Below are positions 1 to 8,438 of a DNA stretch of 64,000 bases, one piece after another. Position 1 is the stretch's first letter; every line of letters begins with the position of its first letter. The notes under the pieces were generated by a model, which saw only the letters and a list, made by a program, of their open reading frames with translations, did not search any database and was not told the DNA's origin. Source of the DNA: Thalassovita aquimarina (lineage in GTDB: Bacteria; Pseudomonadota; Alphaproteobacteria; Rhodobacterales; Rhodobacteraceae); contig NZ_JADMKU010000017.1 of assembly GCF_018219815.1 (NCBI RefSeq), positions 1 to 64,000 of the forward strand, read 5' to 3'. Both the position numbers and the translations under genes were made by a program.

Positions 1-545
1 CAGGTGCCCGAAGGTCTTCCTCTCCGCAATCGCGCTCGCTGCAACCGTCATCTATTGGCTATGAGTCCTGACCCTAAAAACTTTTTCGATCCACATGCGA
101 GCACGACCATTGCAGCGGAAAGTATAAGAATCCGTAAATACACCCTGCGCGCCGAAACAGATTCAACTCTCCAATATTTGTTAAAAACTTGGGGTCCGAA
201 AAAGAAGTACGACAATGCAAACCGACTCCACCAGTGAGTTTAATTTTACTAGACAAAAATACCTAAGATTGTTGCCGTACTTCAAGATTTTTTACGATCA
301 GAATTTTTGTGAGAAAGCCCGATCGTGTCCAAAGTTTCACATACGAAATCGCAGAACGTACGACCTTTGTCGTTTGACCTAGGTTTCATAGGTGACAGTG
401 GAGTAAACTAGCGCCTTCAACCGTCGGAATTTATCTCAAATCGGCCCGATCCCGCGCGGTTTTCTCCCTTTTTTCGCCAAACTCTGCCGCCAGTATCGCT
501 ATGAAAGCCCAAGGGGCAGCACCGATGACATTGGCAGGACACGAC
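1..545. other. Low-GC intergenic region, no supported gene
   Basis: This stretch is clearly poorer in G+C than the genes that follow it and has no reading frame with a convincing ribosome-binding site and recognisable protein. A 77-codon open frame at 4-237 begins with GTG, matches nothing I know and lacks the codon bias of the neighbouring genes, so I do not call it. The 3' part (about 380-545) must carry the promoter and leader of the AAA+ ATPase gene; I cannot place the promoter boxes with confidence. Confidence 0.5.
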
Positions 546-1862
546 ATGAACATTCAGGCTCAGCCCCAATCGGGCGTTACCCCGCCGTCGCCGCCCAGCA
601 CCCTGGACGACATGCGGCTGCCGGTCCCGATGATGCGGGACATCCTGCTGAAAACCCTGTTCCGCAAAAGCGTGACCACGGTCACCGACACCGCCGCCGC
701 GCTGTGCCTGCCGCGGATGGTGACGCAGGAACTGATCGATATCGCCCGCGAACAGAAGCTGCTGGAAGCCACCGGCACGCTAAACGCCAATTCCGGCAAC
801 GAAATGGGGTACCAGCTGACCGACGCGGGCAAGGCGCGGGCGCTCGATGCGCTGGCGCAGTCGGAATATTACGGCGCGATGCCGGTGCCGCTGGACGTCT
901 ACCGCGAACAGATCAAGCGGCAATCGATCCGCGATATCCAGGTCACCCGCGACCAGCTGACCGGCGCGATGGGGCATCTTGTGCTGCCGCAGGACCTGTT
1001 GTCGAACCTCGGCCCCGCCGTCAGTTCGGGCCGCTCGATCCTGATGTACGGCCCGCCGGGCAACGGTAAATCCTCGATCTCCAACGGTATCCGCGACGCG
1101 ATGGGCGACAAGATCTATGTCCCGCGCGCGATCGAATATTCCGGCCAAGTGATCACCGTCTACGACCCGATCGTGCATTCCAAGGCCGAAACGGTCGAGG
1201 AGGACCCGAGCAGCCTGCGCCGCAAGAAAGGCTTCGACAGCCGCTATGTCCGCTGCGACCGCCCGACGGTGATCACCGGGGGCGAACTGACGCTGGACAT
1301 GCTGGACCTGAAATACAATCCCACCGCCCGCACCTATCAGGCGCCCTTGCAGCTGAAGGCGACGGGCGGCATTTTCATCGTTGACGACCTCGGCCGCCAG
1401 TCCGAACCGCCGCAATCGCTGGTCAACCGCTGGATCGTGCCGCTGGAGGAAAACAAGGACATCCTGGCGCTGCAATCGGGCGAAAAGTTCGAGGTTCCCT
1501 TCGACACGCTGGTGATCTTTTCCACCAACTTCCACCCGAATGAAATTTTCGACCAGGCGGCGCTGCGCCGGATTTTCTACAAGATCAAGATCGACGGGCC
1601 CTGCCAGGAAGATTACCTGAAAATCTTCGCGATGGTGGCGCGCAAAAAGGGCGTGCCGCTGGAACAAGATGCGCTGGTCCACCTGATCCATGAAAAATAT
1701 CCGACCATCGACAACGTCTATGCCAATTACCAGCCGGTGTTCCTGATTGATCAGATGATCGCGATCTGCGAATTCGAAGGCATCCCCTATCAGATGACCC
1801 CGGACCTGATCGACCGCGCCTGGTCCAACATGTTCGTGCGCGACGAGGTGATCGTGAAGTAA
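546..1862 (+). CDS. AAA+ ATPase with N-terminal winged-helix-like region, function unknown
   Basis: The 438-residue product has a Walker A motif GPPGNGKS at about residues 169-176, a Walker B-like stretch (IFIVDDLGRQ) about 120 residues later, and a sensor-like segment (VIFSTNF) followed by an arginine-rich ALRRIF. The first 110 residues look like a winged helix ending in a tyrosine/alanine-rich linker. ATG 546 is preferred over in-frame ATGs at 501 and 525 because AGGAC sits 8 nt upstream of it. It is followed 93 bp later by the Lhr-type helicase on the same strand. Family knowledge supports an ATP-driven remodelling role only in general terms; the substrate is unknown. The call of an AAA+ ATPase is firm, the function is not. 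Confidence 0.85.
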   Translation: MNIQAQPQSGVTPPSPPSTLDDMRLPVPMMRDILLKTLFRKSVTTVTDTAAALCLPRMVTQELIDIAREQKLLEATGTLNANSGNEMGYQLTDAGKARALDALAQSEYYGAMPVPLDVYREQIKRQSIRDIQVTRDQLTGAMGHLVLPQDLLSNLGPAVSSGRSILMYGPPGNGKSSISNGIRDAMGDKIYVPRAIEYSGQVITVYDPIVHSKAETVEEDPSSLRRKKGFDSRYVRCDRPTVITGGELTLDMLDLKYNPTARTYQAPLQLKATGGIFIVDDLGRQSEPPQSLVNRWIVPLEENKDILALQSGEKFEVPFDTLVIFSTNFHPNEIFDQAALRRIFYKIKIDGPCQEDYLKIFAMVARKKGVPLEQDALVHLIHEKYPTIDNVYANYQPVFLIDQMIAICEFEGIPYQMTPDLIDRAWSNMFVRDEVIVK

Positions 1863-1955
1863 GAACCGGGCCCGGGCCGGGCGGAATGCATGATTGCCGC
1901 CCGTTGCCCGAACACGGGCATTCCACAAGCCACCCCTCTGCCCTAGATAAGGGGC

Positions 1956-4364
1956 ATGAGCGCCATTCCCGCCCCCATCGAAAGCTGGTTTCAGTCGAAA
2001 GGCTGGCAGGTCCATCCGCATCAGCGCGAGATGGCGGAAAGATCGGACCGCCCGGCGCTGCTGCTGATCGCCCCCACCGGCGGCGGCAAGACCATGGCGG
2101 GCTTCCTGCCCACGCTGGCGGAACTGGCCGACGGGAAGCACGAAGGTCTGCATACCCTCTACATCTCGCCCTTGAAGGCGCTGGCCGCCGATATTCGCCG
2201 CAACCTGCAGGTGCCCGTCGACGAAATCGGGTTGGCCGTCAGGATCGAGGACCGCACCGGCGACACCCCCGCCAGCCGCAAGAAACGCCAGCGCGCCGAC
2301 CCGCCGCATATCCTGCTGACCACGCCGGAAAGCCTCGCGCTGCTGCTCAGCTACGAAGACGCGCCGCGCATGTTCAAGGGACTGCAGCGGGTGGTCGTGG
2401 ATGAAATCCACGCGCTGGCAGAAAGCAAGCGTGGCGATCAGTTGATGCTGGCGCTGGCCCGGTTGCAATCGTTCTGCCCCGGCCTGCGCCGGGTGGGATT
2501 GTCAGCCACGGTCGAGGATCCGCAGGGCATTGCCGATTTCCTTGCCCCGCATCCCGATCCCTGCGACATCCTGATGGCCGATCCCGGCCCCGACCCCGAT
2601 ATCCGCATGCTGGAAACCGACGAGGCCCCGCCATGGTCGGGCGGCGGTGCGGCCTATGCGATCCCGGCGGTGCTGGAACAGGTGAAGCAGCACAAGACCA
2701 CGCTGATCTTCCACAACACACGCGCGCAGGCCGAAATCTTCTTTCACAATCTCTGGCTTGCCAACGAAGACAGCCTGCCGATCGGCATCCATCACGGCAG
2801 CCTCGATCGCGCGCAACGCGAAAAGGTGGAACAGGCGATGGTCAGGGGCGATCTGCGCGCGGTGGTCTGCACCGGCACGCTGGATCTGGGGATAGACTGG
2901 GGCGATGTCGACCTGATCATCCAGGTCGGCGCGCCGAAGAACGTCAAGCGGCTGGTGCAGCGGATCGGCCGGGCCAACCACCGCTACAACGCGCCGTCCA
3001 AGGCGCTGCTGGTGCCCGCGAACCGCTACGAGGTGGTGGAATGCGTCGCCGCCTTGGACGCGGTGAAGGAACACGACCTGGACGGCGACCCGCGCGGGCC
3101 GGGACCGTTGGACGTTTTGTGCCAGCATATCCTGATCGCGGCCTGTTCCGGCCCCTTCGATCCCGATACGCTGTTTCACGAATTCCGCCGCGCCGGGCCC
3201 TACAGGGTGCTGACCCGGGCGCAGTTCGACGACTGTTTCACCTTCTGCGCCACCGGCGGCTATGCGCTGCAGGCCTATGACCGCTGGCAACGGCTGCAGG
3301 AACGCCCCGACGGGCAATGGCAATTGCGGGATCCGCGCAGCGCCGCCCTGATCCGGCAGAATATCGGGACGATTCAGGACACCGACACGCTGAAGGTCAA
3401 AATGCGCGGCCGCGGCGGCGCCCCCTTGGGCGAGATCGAGGAAGGCTTCGCCGCCAGCCTGACCAAGGGCGACACCTTCCTGATCGGCGGCAAGATCGTG
3501 CGCTATGAGGCGCTGCGCGAACTGGTGGTCGAGGTCAGCCGCGACAAGGGCCGCAAGCCGACGATCGCGACCTTCATGGGCACGAAGTTTTCCACCTCGA
3601 CCCGGTTGTCGCATCGCATCCTGCGCCTGCTGCAGCAGAACGACTGGCCCGACCTGCCGCCCCATACCGCCGACTGGCTGGCGCTGCAGCGCGACATGTC
3701 CCGCCTGCCCCGCCCCAGCGACATCCAGATCGAAAGTTTCCCGCATGACGGGATGGAACATACCTGCATCTACGGGTTCGCCGGGCGCAACGCGCAGCAG
3801 ACTCTGGGCCTGCTGCTGACCAAGCGGATGGAGGAAGAAGGTCTGGCACCGCTGGGTTTCGTCGCCACCGACCACGCGACGCTGATCTGGGGGCTGGAAA
3901 AGCTGCGCGACCCGGCGCCGCTGTTCGACCTGCACGCGCTGGAACAGGGGCTGGACACATGGCTTGCCAGCAACGCGGTGATGAAGCGCTCCTTCAAGAC
4001 CTCGGCCACCATCGCCGGGCTGATCCAGCGCAGTTATCAGGGCCAGCGCAAATCCGGGCGACAGGCGACATTTTCGTCGGACATCCTCTATGACACGCTG
4101 CTGAAATACGATCCCGACCACCTGCTGATGCGGATCACCAAGGACGAAGCGATGCGCGGCCTGATCGATTTCGCCCGCCTGCGCGACATGATCGCCCGCA
4201 GCGCCGGCAGGATCGAGCATCTGCATCTAGACCGCATCACGCCGCTGGCCGCACCGCTGCTGCTGGAAATCGGTAAGGTGCCGATCATGGGCGAGGGGCG
4301 CGAAAAATTGCTGACGCAGGAAACCGAGCGCCTGATGGCCGATTCAGGGCTGGCCAATCTGTGA
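1956..4364 (+). CDS. Ligase-associated DNA damage response DEXH-box helicase (Lhr-like)
   Basis: An 802-residue superfamily 2 helicase. Visible motifs are Walker A PTGGGKT (residues 40-46), TTPES (motif Ib region), DEIH (149-152), GLSATV (motif III) and the motif V/VI segment with VQRIGRANHR. The C-terminal half continues with the long winged-helix and domain-4 region seen in Lhr-type proteins. Size and sequence fit the bacterial 'ligase-associated' helicase family, which is normally encoded with an ATP-dependent DNA ligase, an MBL-fold exonuclease and PdeM. Here only PdeM follows, 55 bp downstream on the same strand. A role in ATP-dependent unwinding during repair is inferred from the family. 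Confidence 0.93.
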   Translation: MSAIPAPIESWFQSKGWQVHPHQREMAERSDRPALLLIAPTGGGKTMAGFLPTLAELADGKHEGLHTLYISPLKALAADIRRNLQVPVDEIGLAVRIEDRTGDTPASRKKRQRADPPHILLTTPESLALLLSYEDAPRMFKGLQRVVVDEIHALAESKRGDQLMLALARLQSFCPGLRRVGLSATVEDPQGIADFLAPHPDPCDILMADPGPDPDIRMLETDEAPPWSGGGAAYAIPAVLEQVKQHKTTLIFHNTRAQAEIFFHNLWLANEDSLPIGIHHGSLDRAQREKVEQAMVRGDLRAVVCTGTLDLGIDWGDVDLIIQVGAPKNVKRLVQRIGRANHRYNAPSKALLVPANRYEVVECVAALDAVKEHDLDGDPRGPGPLDVLCQHILIAACSGPFDPDTLFHEFRRAGPYRVLTRAQFDDCFTFCATGGYALQAYDRWQRLQERPDGQWQLRDPRSAALIRQNIGTIQDTDTLKVKMRGRGGAPLGEIEEGFAASLTKGDTFLIGGKIVRYEALRELVVEVSRDKGRKPTIATFMGTKFSTSTRLSHRILRLLQQNDWPDLPPHTADWLALQRDMSRLPRPSDIQIESFPHDGMEHTCIYGFAGRNAQQTLGLLLTKRMEEEGLAPLGFVATDHATLIWGLEKLRDPAPLFDLHALEQGLDTWLASNAVMKRSFKTSATIAGLIQRSYQGQRKSGRQATFSSDILYDTLLKYDPDHLLMRITKDEAMRGLIDFARLRDMIARSAGRIEHLHLDRITPLAAPLLLEIGKVPIMGEGREKLLTQETERLMADSGLANL

Positions 4365-4419
4365 AATTCGGGCACGATAACGTTTGCTGAAAACCCGGAC
4401 GCGCGCCATAGAACACAAC

Positions 4420-5085
4420 ATGAACGCCTATTCGCTGACCTTATCTGGTGTGAAATTGGAAGCCTTGGCATCGGGGGCGCTTTACTGGCCCGAACAGCGG
4501 CTTTTGTGCGTGTCGGACCTGCACCTTGGAAAATCCGAACGAATCGCACGGCTGGGCGGCGCGTTCCTGCCACCCTACGACACGCGCGAAACGCTGACAC
4601 GGCTGGAAAAGGACCTGCTGGCCACGGCGGCGAATTCGGTTCTCTGCCTCGGCGACAGTTTCGACGATTCCGCCTCCTCTCGCGGGATCAGCGAACCGGA
4701 ATTCATGTGGATCAGTCGGATGCAGGCGGGCCGCCGCTGGGTCTGGATCGAAGGGAACCACGATCCGGGGCCACTGGCCGTCGGCGGTACGCACCTTGCC
4801 GAACTCCCGCTGCCACCGCTGCAGTTCCGGCATATCGCGCGTCACGGCGCCAGCGGCGAAATCTCGGGGCATTTTCACCCCAAGGCGCGGGTGAAAATGC
4901 CCGGCCAAGCAGTCAGCCGCCCCTGTTTCCTTGTCGATAGCGACCGGATCATCATGCCCGCCTACGGCAGCTATACCGGCGGTTTACAGAGTTCGCATGC
5001 GGAGTTGACACAGCTGATGCGTCTGGAAGCGCTGGCGATCCTGACCGGACCGACCATGCACGCGATCCCGATGCCGCGGGATTGA
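4420..5085 (+). CDS. pdeM: Ligase-associated DNA damage response endonuclease PdeM
   Basis: A 221-residue calcineurin-like metallophosphoesterase. The metal-binding blocks are visible in order: SDLHLG (32-37), GDSFDD (78-83), GNHD (112-115) and GHFHP (150-154). The N-terminal pattern (short beta strand, LYWPEQRLLCVSDLHLGK) is characteristic of PdeM. ATG 4420 is chosen because homologous proteins begin close to this point; the frame stays open 36 bp further upstream. It probably forms a two-gene operon with the helicase. PdeM proteins are thought to cleave phosphodiester bonds during DNA repair with their partner ligase and helicase; the ligase is not present in this window. Confidence 0.9.
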   Translation: MNAYSLTLSGVKLEALASGALYWPEQRLLCVSDLHLGKSERIARLGGAFLPPYDTRETLTRLEKDLLATAANSVLCLGDSFDDSASSRGISEPEFMWISRMQAGRRWVWIEGNHDPGPLAVGGTHLAELPLPPLQFRHIARHGASGEISGHFHPKARVKMPGQAVSRPCFLVDSDRIIMPAYGSYTGGLQSSHAELTQLMRLEALAILTGPTMHAIPMPRD

Positions 5086-5094
5086 AACGGGACG

Positions 5095-5934
5095 TTACAG
5101 GATGCCTGCTGCTTCCAGCCGCGGCCGGTAGGTGCGGCTGACCGGAACCTTGGTGCCGTTGCTCAGAACCAGAAACATCTTGCCGCCCTCTCGCTTCGGT
5201 CCGCGGATCGCGTCCGCCGATATCCAATGCGACCGGTGAATCACATGGCCCGCAACCCCATCCATTTCCGCCACCGCGTCGGCAAAGCGCATCCGCAGGC
5301 TGTAGAGCGCGGAGACCGTTTCGACATCGACGAAATGGTCGCGGGCGCTCAGATGCAGGATCGGTTCGCGCATTTCCATCGGCAGGCGCTGATGCAGGCG
5401 GCACCCGTCATGCGCGTCGGCAACTGGTTCCATCGGCTGCACTGCGCTCTGCGTCCCGGCGGGCGCGGTGTCGCCACCGGCCCCACTGCGCCCGGCCCCA
5501 TCGCGCATGGTCTCAGGCAATTGCTGGAACCGGTAGATCCGCCGGATCGCCGTGAGCAGGATCCCGATCAGCAAAACGAACAAGCCGATGCGCCATAGCG
5601 CGGGCGGTGTTCCCTCGGCAGCCGGCACCATGAACTGAGTCAGTTTGAACACGAACGGGGTCAGCACCAGGGTTACCCCCGCGATGGCGATCGCGTCGAA
5701 ACGCCAGCTCAAAACGTCGCGGATGTATCGCCCGACGATCCCGCGCACCAGTTGGGACAGGAAAACCGAGCTGCCGCAGATTGCGAACCAATAGATGCTG
5801 CGCGGCAACCATCCGAAACCGGAATAGGTTCCGAACGGACCCATCACCGCCGCGCCCACCGCGATCAGGATCCAAATCGCGACAGCCGGATAGGAAACCG
5901 TATTTTTGGCTGCACGGATAATGATGCTGATCAT
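5095..5934 (-). CDS. Membrane-anchored LytTR-family DNA-binding regulator
   Basis: A 279-residue protein with four predicted membrane segments in the N-terminal half (roughly residues 15-34, 45-62, 78-98 and 112-130), a low-complexity linker, and a C-terminal LytTR domain (about 180-279). The LytTR domain shows the typical strand pattern: LSARDHFVDVET, a central HRSHWIS motif and a PVSRTYRP end. The upstream extension to 6012 is rejected because ATG 5934 has AGGTGT close upstream. It ends 10 bp from the convergent pdeM stop. This is the membrane-LytTR layout known from alphaproteobacteria; its ligand and targets are unknown. Confidence 0.85.
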   Translation of the reverse strand: MISIIIRAAKNTVSYPAVAIWILIAVGAAVMGPFGTYSGFGWLPRSIYWFAICGSSVFLSQLVRGIVGRYIRDVLSWRFDAIAIAGVTLVLTPFVFKLTQFMVPAAEGTPPALWRIGLFVLLIGILLTAIRRIYRFQQLPETMRDGAGRSGAGGDTAPAGTQSAVQPMEPVADAHDGCRLHQRLPMEMREPILHLSARDHFVDVETVSALYSLRMRFADAVAEMDGVAGHVIHRSHWISADAIRGPKREGGKMFLVLSNGTKVPVSRTYRPRLEAAGIL

Positions 5935-6068
5935 TGGGACACCTGAAAAAGGGCTGAATTCAATAAAACCACCTGCGGTCAGGGGTTTACTTTGCATTTG
6001 GCAAAGGAACAACTGCTGCGCAGGGAAATGACCGTTTACAGCACCATGTTAACCTTGGAATCGCGAAA

Positions 6069-6482
6069 ATGACGACAACTGACAGGATCAAATCGAGTTT
6101 CGAGGCGCAATCGATGATGGAAACGCTGGGGGCCCGGCTGATTTCGGCAGGTGACGGTCATTGCGTGATCGAGGCCCCGATTCTTCCCGGATCGCAGCAA
6201 CAGCACGGATTCGGTCATGCCGGGCTGACCTTTGCCATCGGCGACAACGCCGCGGGATATGCCGCGCTGTCGGTCATGCCGCAGGATCACGAGGTGCTGA
6301 CCTCGGAGATCAAGATCAACCTGCTGGCGCCTGCCAAGGGCAATCTGTTGATCGCGCGGGGTAAAGTGGTCAAGCCGGGGCGGCGGCTGGTCGTGGTGAC
6401 ATCCGAAGTGTTCGCCCGCACCGGCGACGAGGAAAAGCTGATTGCGCTGATGCAGGGCACGATGGTGCCGGTGCAGGCCTGA
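6069..6482 (+). CDS. PaaI-family hotdog-fold acyl-CoA thioesterase
   Basis: The 137-residue product has the hotdog-domain signature: a GFGHAGLTFAIGDNAAGYAA helix preceded by the HCVIEAPI strand, with the catalytic Asp/Asn region in IGDNAAG and later strands (TSEIKINLLAPA, GRRLVVVTSEVF). Length is normal for the family. It is transcribed divergently from the LytTR gene and runs into the convergent folD terminator. Hydrolysis of a small or aromatic acyl-CoA is inferred from the family; the substrate cannot be deduced. Confidence 0.85.
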   Translation: MTTTDRIKSSFEAQSMMETLGARLISAGDGHCVIEAPILPGSQQQHGFGHAGLTFAIGDNAAGYAALSVMPQDHEVLTSEIKINLLAPAKGNLLIARGKVVKPGRRLVVVTSEVFARTGDEEKLIALMQGTMVPVQA

Positions 6483-6500
6483 TATCCCATCGCGCAAAAT

Positions 6501-6527
6501 GAAAAGAGCAGCCCGCAGGCTGCTCTT
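6501..6527 (-). terminator. Rho-independent terminator of folD
   Basis: A perfect 10-bp stem (6504-6513 with 6518-6527) encloses the tetraloop CGCA. Read on the minus strand the stem is followed by TTTTCATTTT, so it terminates the folD transcript. There is no T-run in the plus direction, so the convergent thioesterase gene probably does not use it. Confidence 0.85.
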
Positions 6528-6533
6528 GCAGTC

Positions 6534-7436
6534 TCAGGCGGTCAGGCCTTCGGGTTCGGCCAGCCCGTGCGCCCGGCAACAGGCGGTGACCGTGTTGGCC
6601 AGCAGGCAGGCGATGGTCATCGGCCCCACCCCGCCCGGCACCGGGGTGATCGCGCCCGCGACCTCTGCCGCGCTGTCGAAATCCACGTCGCCCACCAGCC
6701 GGGTCTTGCCGTCGCCCTTTTCCGGCGCGTCGATCCGGTTGATGCCCACGTCGATCACCGTCGCGCCCGGCTTTATCCAGTCGCCCGGCACCATCTGCGG
6801 CCGGCCCACCGCGGCCACCACGATATCGGCGCGGCGCACGACCTCAGCCAGGTCCTTGGTGCGCGAATGGGCAATGGTCACGGTGCAGCTGTCGCCCAGC
6901 AACAATTGCGCCATCGGCTTGCCGACGATGTTCGACCGGCCGATCACGACCGCATCCATCCCAGACAGCGATCCGTGGTGATCGCGCAGCATCATCAGGC
7001 AGCCCAGCGGCGTGCAGGGCACCATCGCCTTCTGCCCGGTCCCCAGAAGCCCCACGTTGGAGATATGGAACCCGTCGACGTCCTTGGCCGGGTCGATGGC
7101 GTTGATCACCAGGTCTTCGTTCAGATGCTTGGGCAGCGGCAGCTGCACCAGGATGCCATGGACGTCCGGATCGTTGTTCAGCCGGTCGATCAGCGCCAGC
7201 AAGTCCGCTTCACTGGTTTCGGCGGCCAGCTTGTGCTCAAAGGAATTCATCCCCACCTCGACGGTCTGCTTGCCCTTGGAGCGGACATAGACCTGGCTGG
7301 CCGGGTCTTCTCCGACCAGGACGACGGCCAGGCCGGGGGTAATGCCGTGCTCTTCCTTCAGCCGCGCCACATGGCCCGCCACCTTTTCGCGCACCGTCGC
7401 CGCGAAGGCTTTGCCATCTATGATTTGTGCCGTCAT
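6534..7436 (-). CDS. folD: Bifunctional methylenetetrahydrofolate dehydrogenase/methenyltetrahydrofolate cyclohydrolase
   Basis: A 300-residue canonical FolD. The active-site YVRSK motif has Tyr50 and Lys54, QLPLP lies at about 98-102, DVDG has Asp121, and the NADP-binding region contains [11 protein letters not shown], with [10 protein letters not shown] near the C-terminus. The enzyme interconverts 5,10-methylene-, methenyl- and 10-formyl-tetrahydrofolate in the cytosol. It lies 11 bp downstream of a second, divergent folD and in line with fhs, so the three probably form one C1-transfer transcription unit ending at the hairpin 6504-6527. Confidence 0.97.
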   Translation of the reverse strand: MTAQIIDGKAFAATVREKVAGHVARLKEEHGITPGLAVVLVGEDPASQVYVRSKGKQTVEVGMNSFEHKLAAETSEADLLALIDRLNNDPDVHGILVQLPLPKHLNEDLVINAIDPAKDVDGFHISNVGLLGTGQKAMVPCTPLGCLMMLRDHHGSLSGMDAVVIGRSNIVGKPMAQLLLGDSCTVTIAHSRTKDLAEVVRRADIVVAAVGRPQMVPGDWIKPGATVIDVGINRIDAPEKGDGKTRLVGDVDFDSAAEVAGAITPVPGGVGPMTIACLLANTVTACCRAHGLAEPEGLTA

Positions 7437-7447
7437 CTCAGGTCTCC

Positions 7448-8341
7448 TCAGTGTTCAGTCCGGGCATAGGCATCCCGGTAATGTTCCATCTGCATCCGGG
7501 CTGCAAGCACTGCGTTCTTCATCAGCGTCGCGACCGTCACCGGACCGACGCCGCCGGGTACCGGAGTGATCCAGCCGGCAACCTCGCCGCAGCTTTCAAA
7601 GTCAGCGTCGCCCACGGTCCTGGGGCCTTCGGAGGTTTCCACCCGGTTGATGCCGATATCGATCAGCGCCGCGCCCGGTTTCAGCATCTCGCCAGTCACC
7701 AGCCCCGGCTTGCCCACGGCGACAAAAACCGCATCCGAGGCGCGGCTGTGCATCGCCACCGAACGGGTCATGTGATGGCATACGGTCACCGTCGCCCCAA
7801 GCCCCATCAGCAGGAAAGCAATCGGTTTGCCGACGATCTCGGAATGGCCGATCACGGTCACGTCCAGCCCTTCCAGCTTGAGCGGCAGGGTCTTCAGGAT
7901 CTCAACCGCAGCAACAACCGTACAGGGGCCGAGCGCGAGATCGTTGTAGACGATATTGCCGATCGAGGCGGGGTGCATCCCCTCGACATCCTTCAAAGGA
8001 TGCACTGTCTTTTGCAGCACCTTCACCGGGATATGGTCGGGAAGCGGGCGTTGAATGATCACCCCGTTTACGCGTGGGTCGGCGTTCAATCCCTGCAGGA
8101 TGCCGGTGAGTTGTTCCAGCGATGTTTCGGCCGGGTAGTTGCGCGCCTCGAACAGGACGCCCGCAGATTCGGCCTGCCGCTGCTGGTTGCGGACGTAAAG
8201 TTCGGCTGCGGCCGTGTCGCCCACGCTGATCGAAACAAGTTTGGGCTGCCAGCCCTCGGCGGTCAGCCGGGCGGCTTCCTCGGCCACCTCCGCACGCATC
8301 CGCGCTGTAATCGCCTTGCCGTCAATGACCTGTGCCCGCAT
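7448..8341 (-). CDS. Divergent FolD paralogue lacking the catalytic lysine
   Basis: A 297-residue protein with the full FolD fold: N-terminal IDGKAIT, NADP-binding [11 protein letters not shown], and C-terminal [10 protein letters not shown]. Active-site positions differ from the neighbouring FolD. The YxxxK motif reads YVRNQ (Tyr49 kept, Lys replaced by Gln53), DVDG reads DVEG (Glu120 for Asp), and the PCTP segment reads PCTV. In well-studied FolD proteins this Lys is needed for cyclohydrolase activity, so a dehydrogenase-only or otherwise specialised enzyme is my inference. ATG 8341 is chosen because it aligns with the FolD start; the frame extends to 8386. It sits between fhs and folD on the same strand. 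Confidence 0.88.
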   Translation of the reverse strand: MRAQVIDGKAITARMRAEVAEEAARLTAEGWQPKLVSISVGDTAAAELYVRNQQRQAESAGVLFEARNYPAETSLEQLTGILQGLNADPRVNGVIIQRPLPDHIPVKVLQKTVHPLKDVEGMHPASIGNIVYNDLALGPCTVVAAVEILKTLPLKLEGLDVTVIGHSEIVGKPIAFLLMGLGATVTVCHHMTRSVAMHSRASDAVFVAVGKPGLVTGEMLKPGAALIDIGINRVETSEGPRTVGDADFESCGEVAGWITPVPGGVGPVTVATLMKNAVLAARMQMEHYRDAYARTEH

Positions 8342-8438
8342 GGCAAACCTCCTGCCACCGGGGCGCGGTGCCGCGGAGCCCGGCATTTAAAACAATTCGG
8401 CCGGGGCAAACATATGCCCCGCGGCCGATTTCGCTAGA

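Noticed and set aside
4-237. Possible 77-residue protein at the left edge
   Set aside because: GTG start, no ribosome-binding site, no family, and unusual codon use; could be chance in AT-richer DNA.
1878-1901. GC-rich inverted repeat after the AAA+ gene as a terminator
   Set aside because: Only six paired bases around a long loop and no T-run, so termination is unlikely; the helicase may be co-transcribed.
780-2468. 562-codon minus-strand frame opposite the AAA+ and helicase genes
   Set aside because: Antisense shadow; His/Gln/Arg/Ala-rich translation typical of complementary reading of GC-rich coding DNA.
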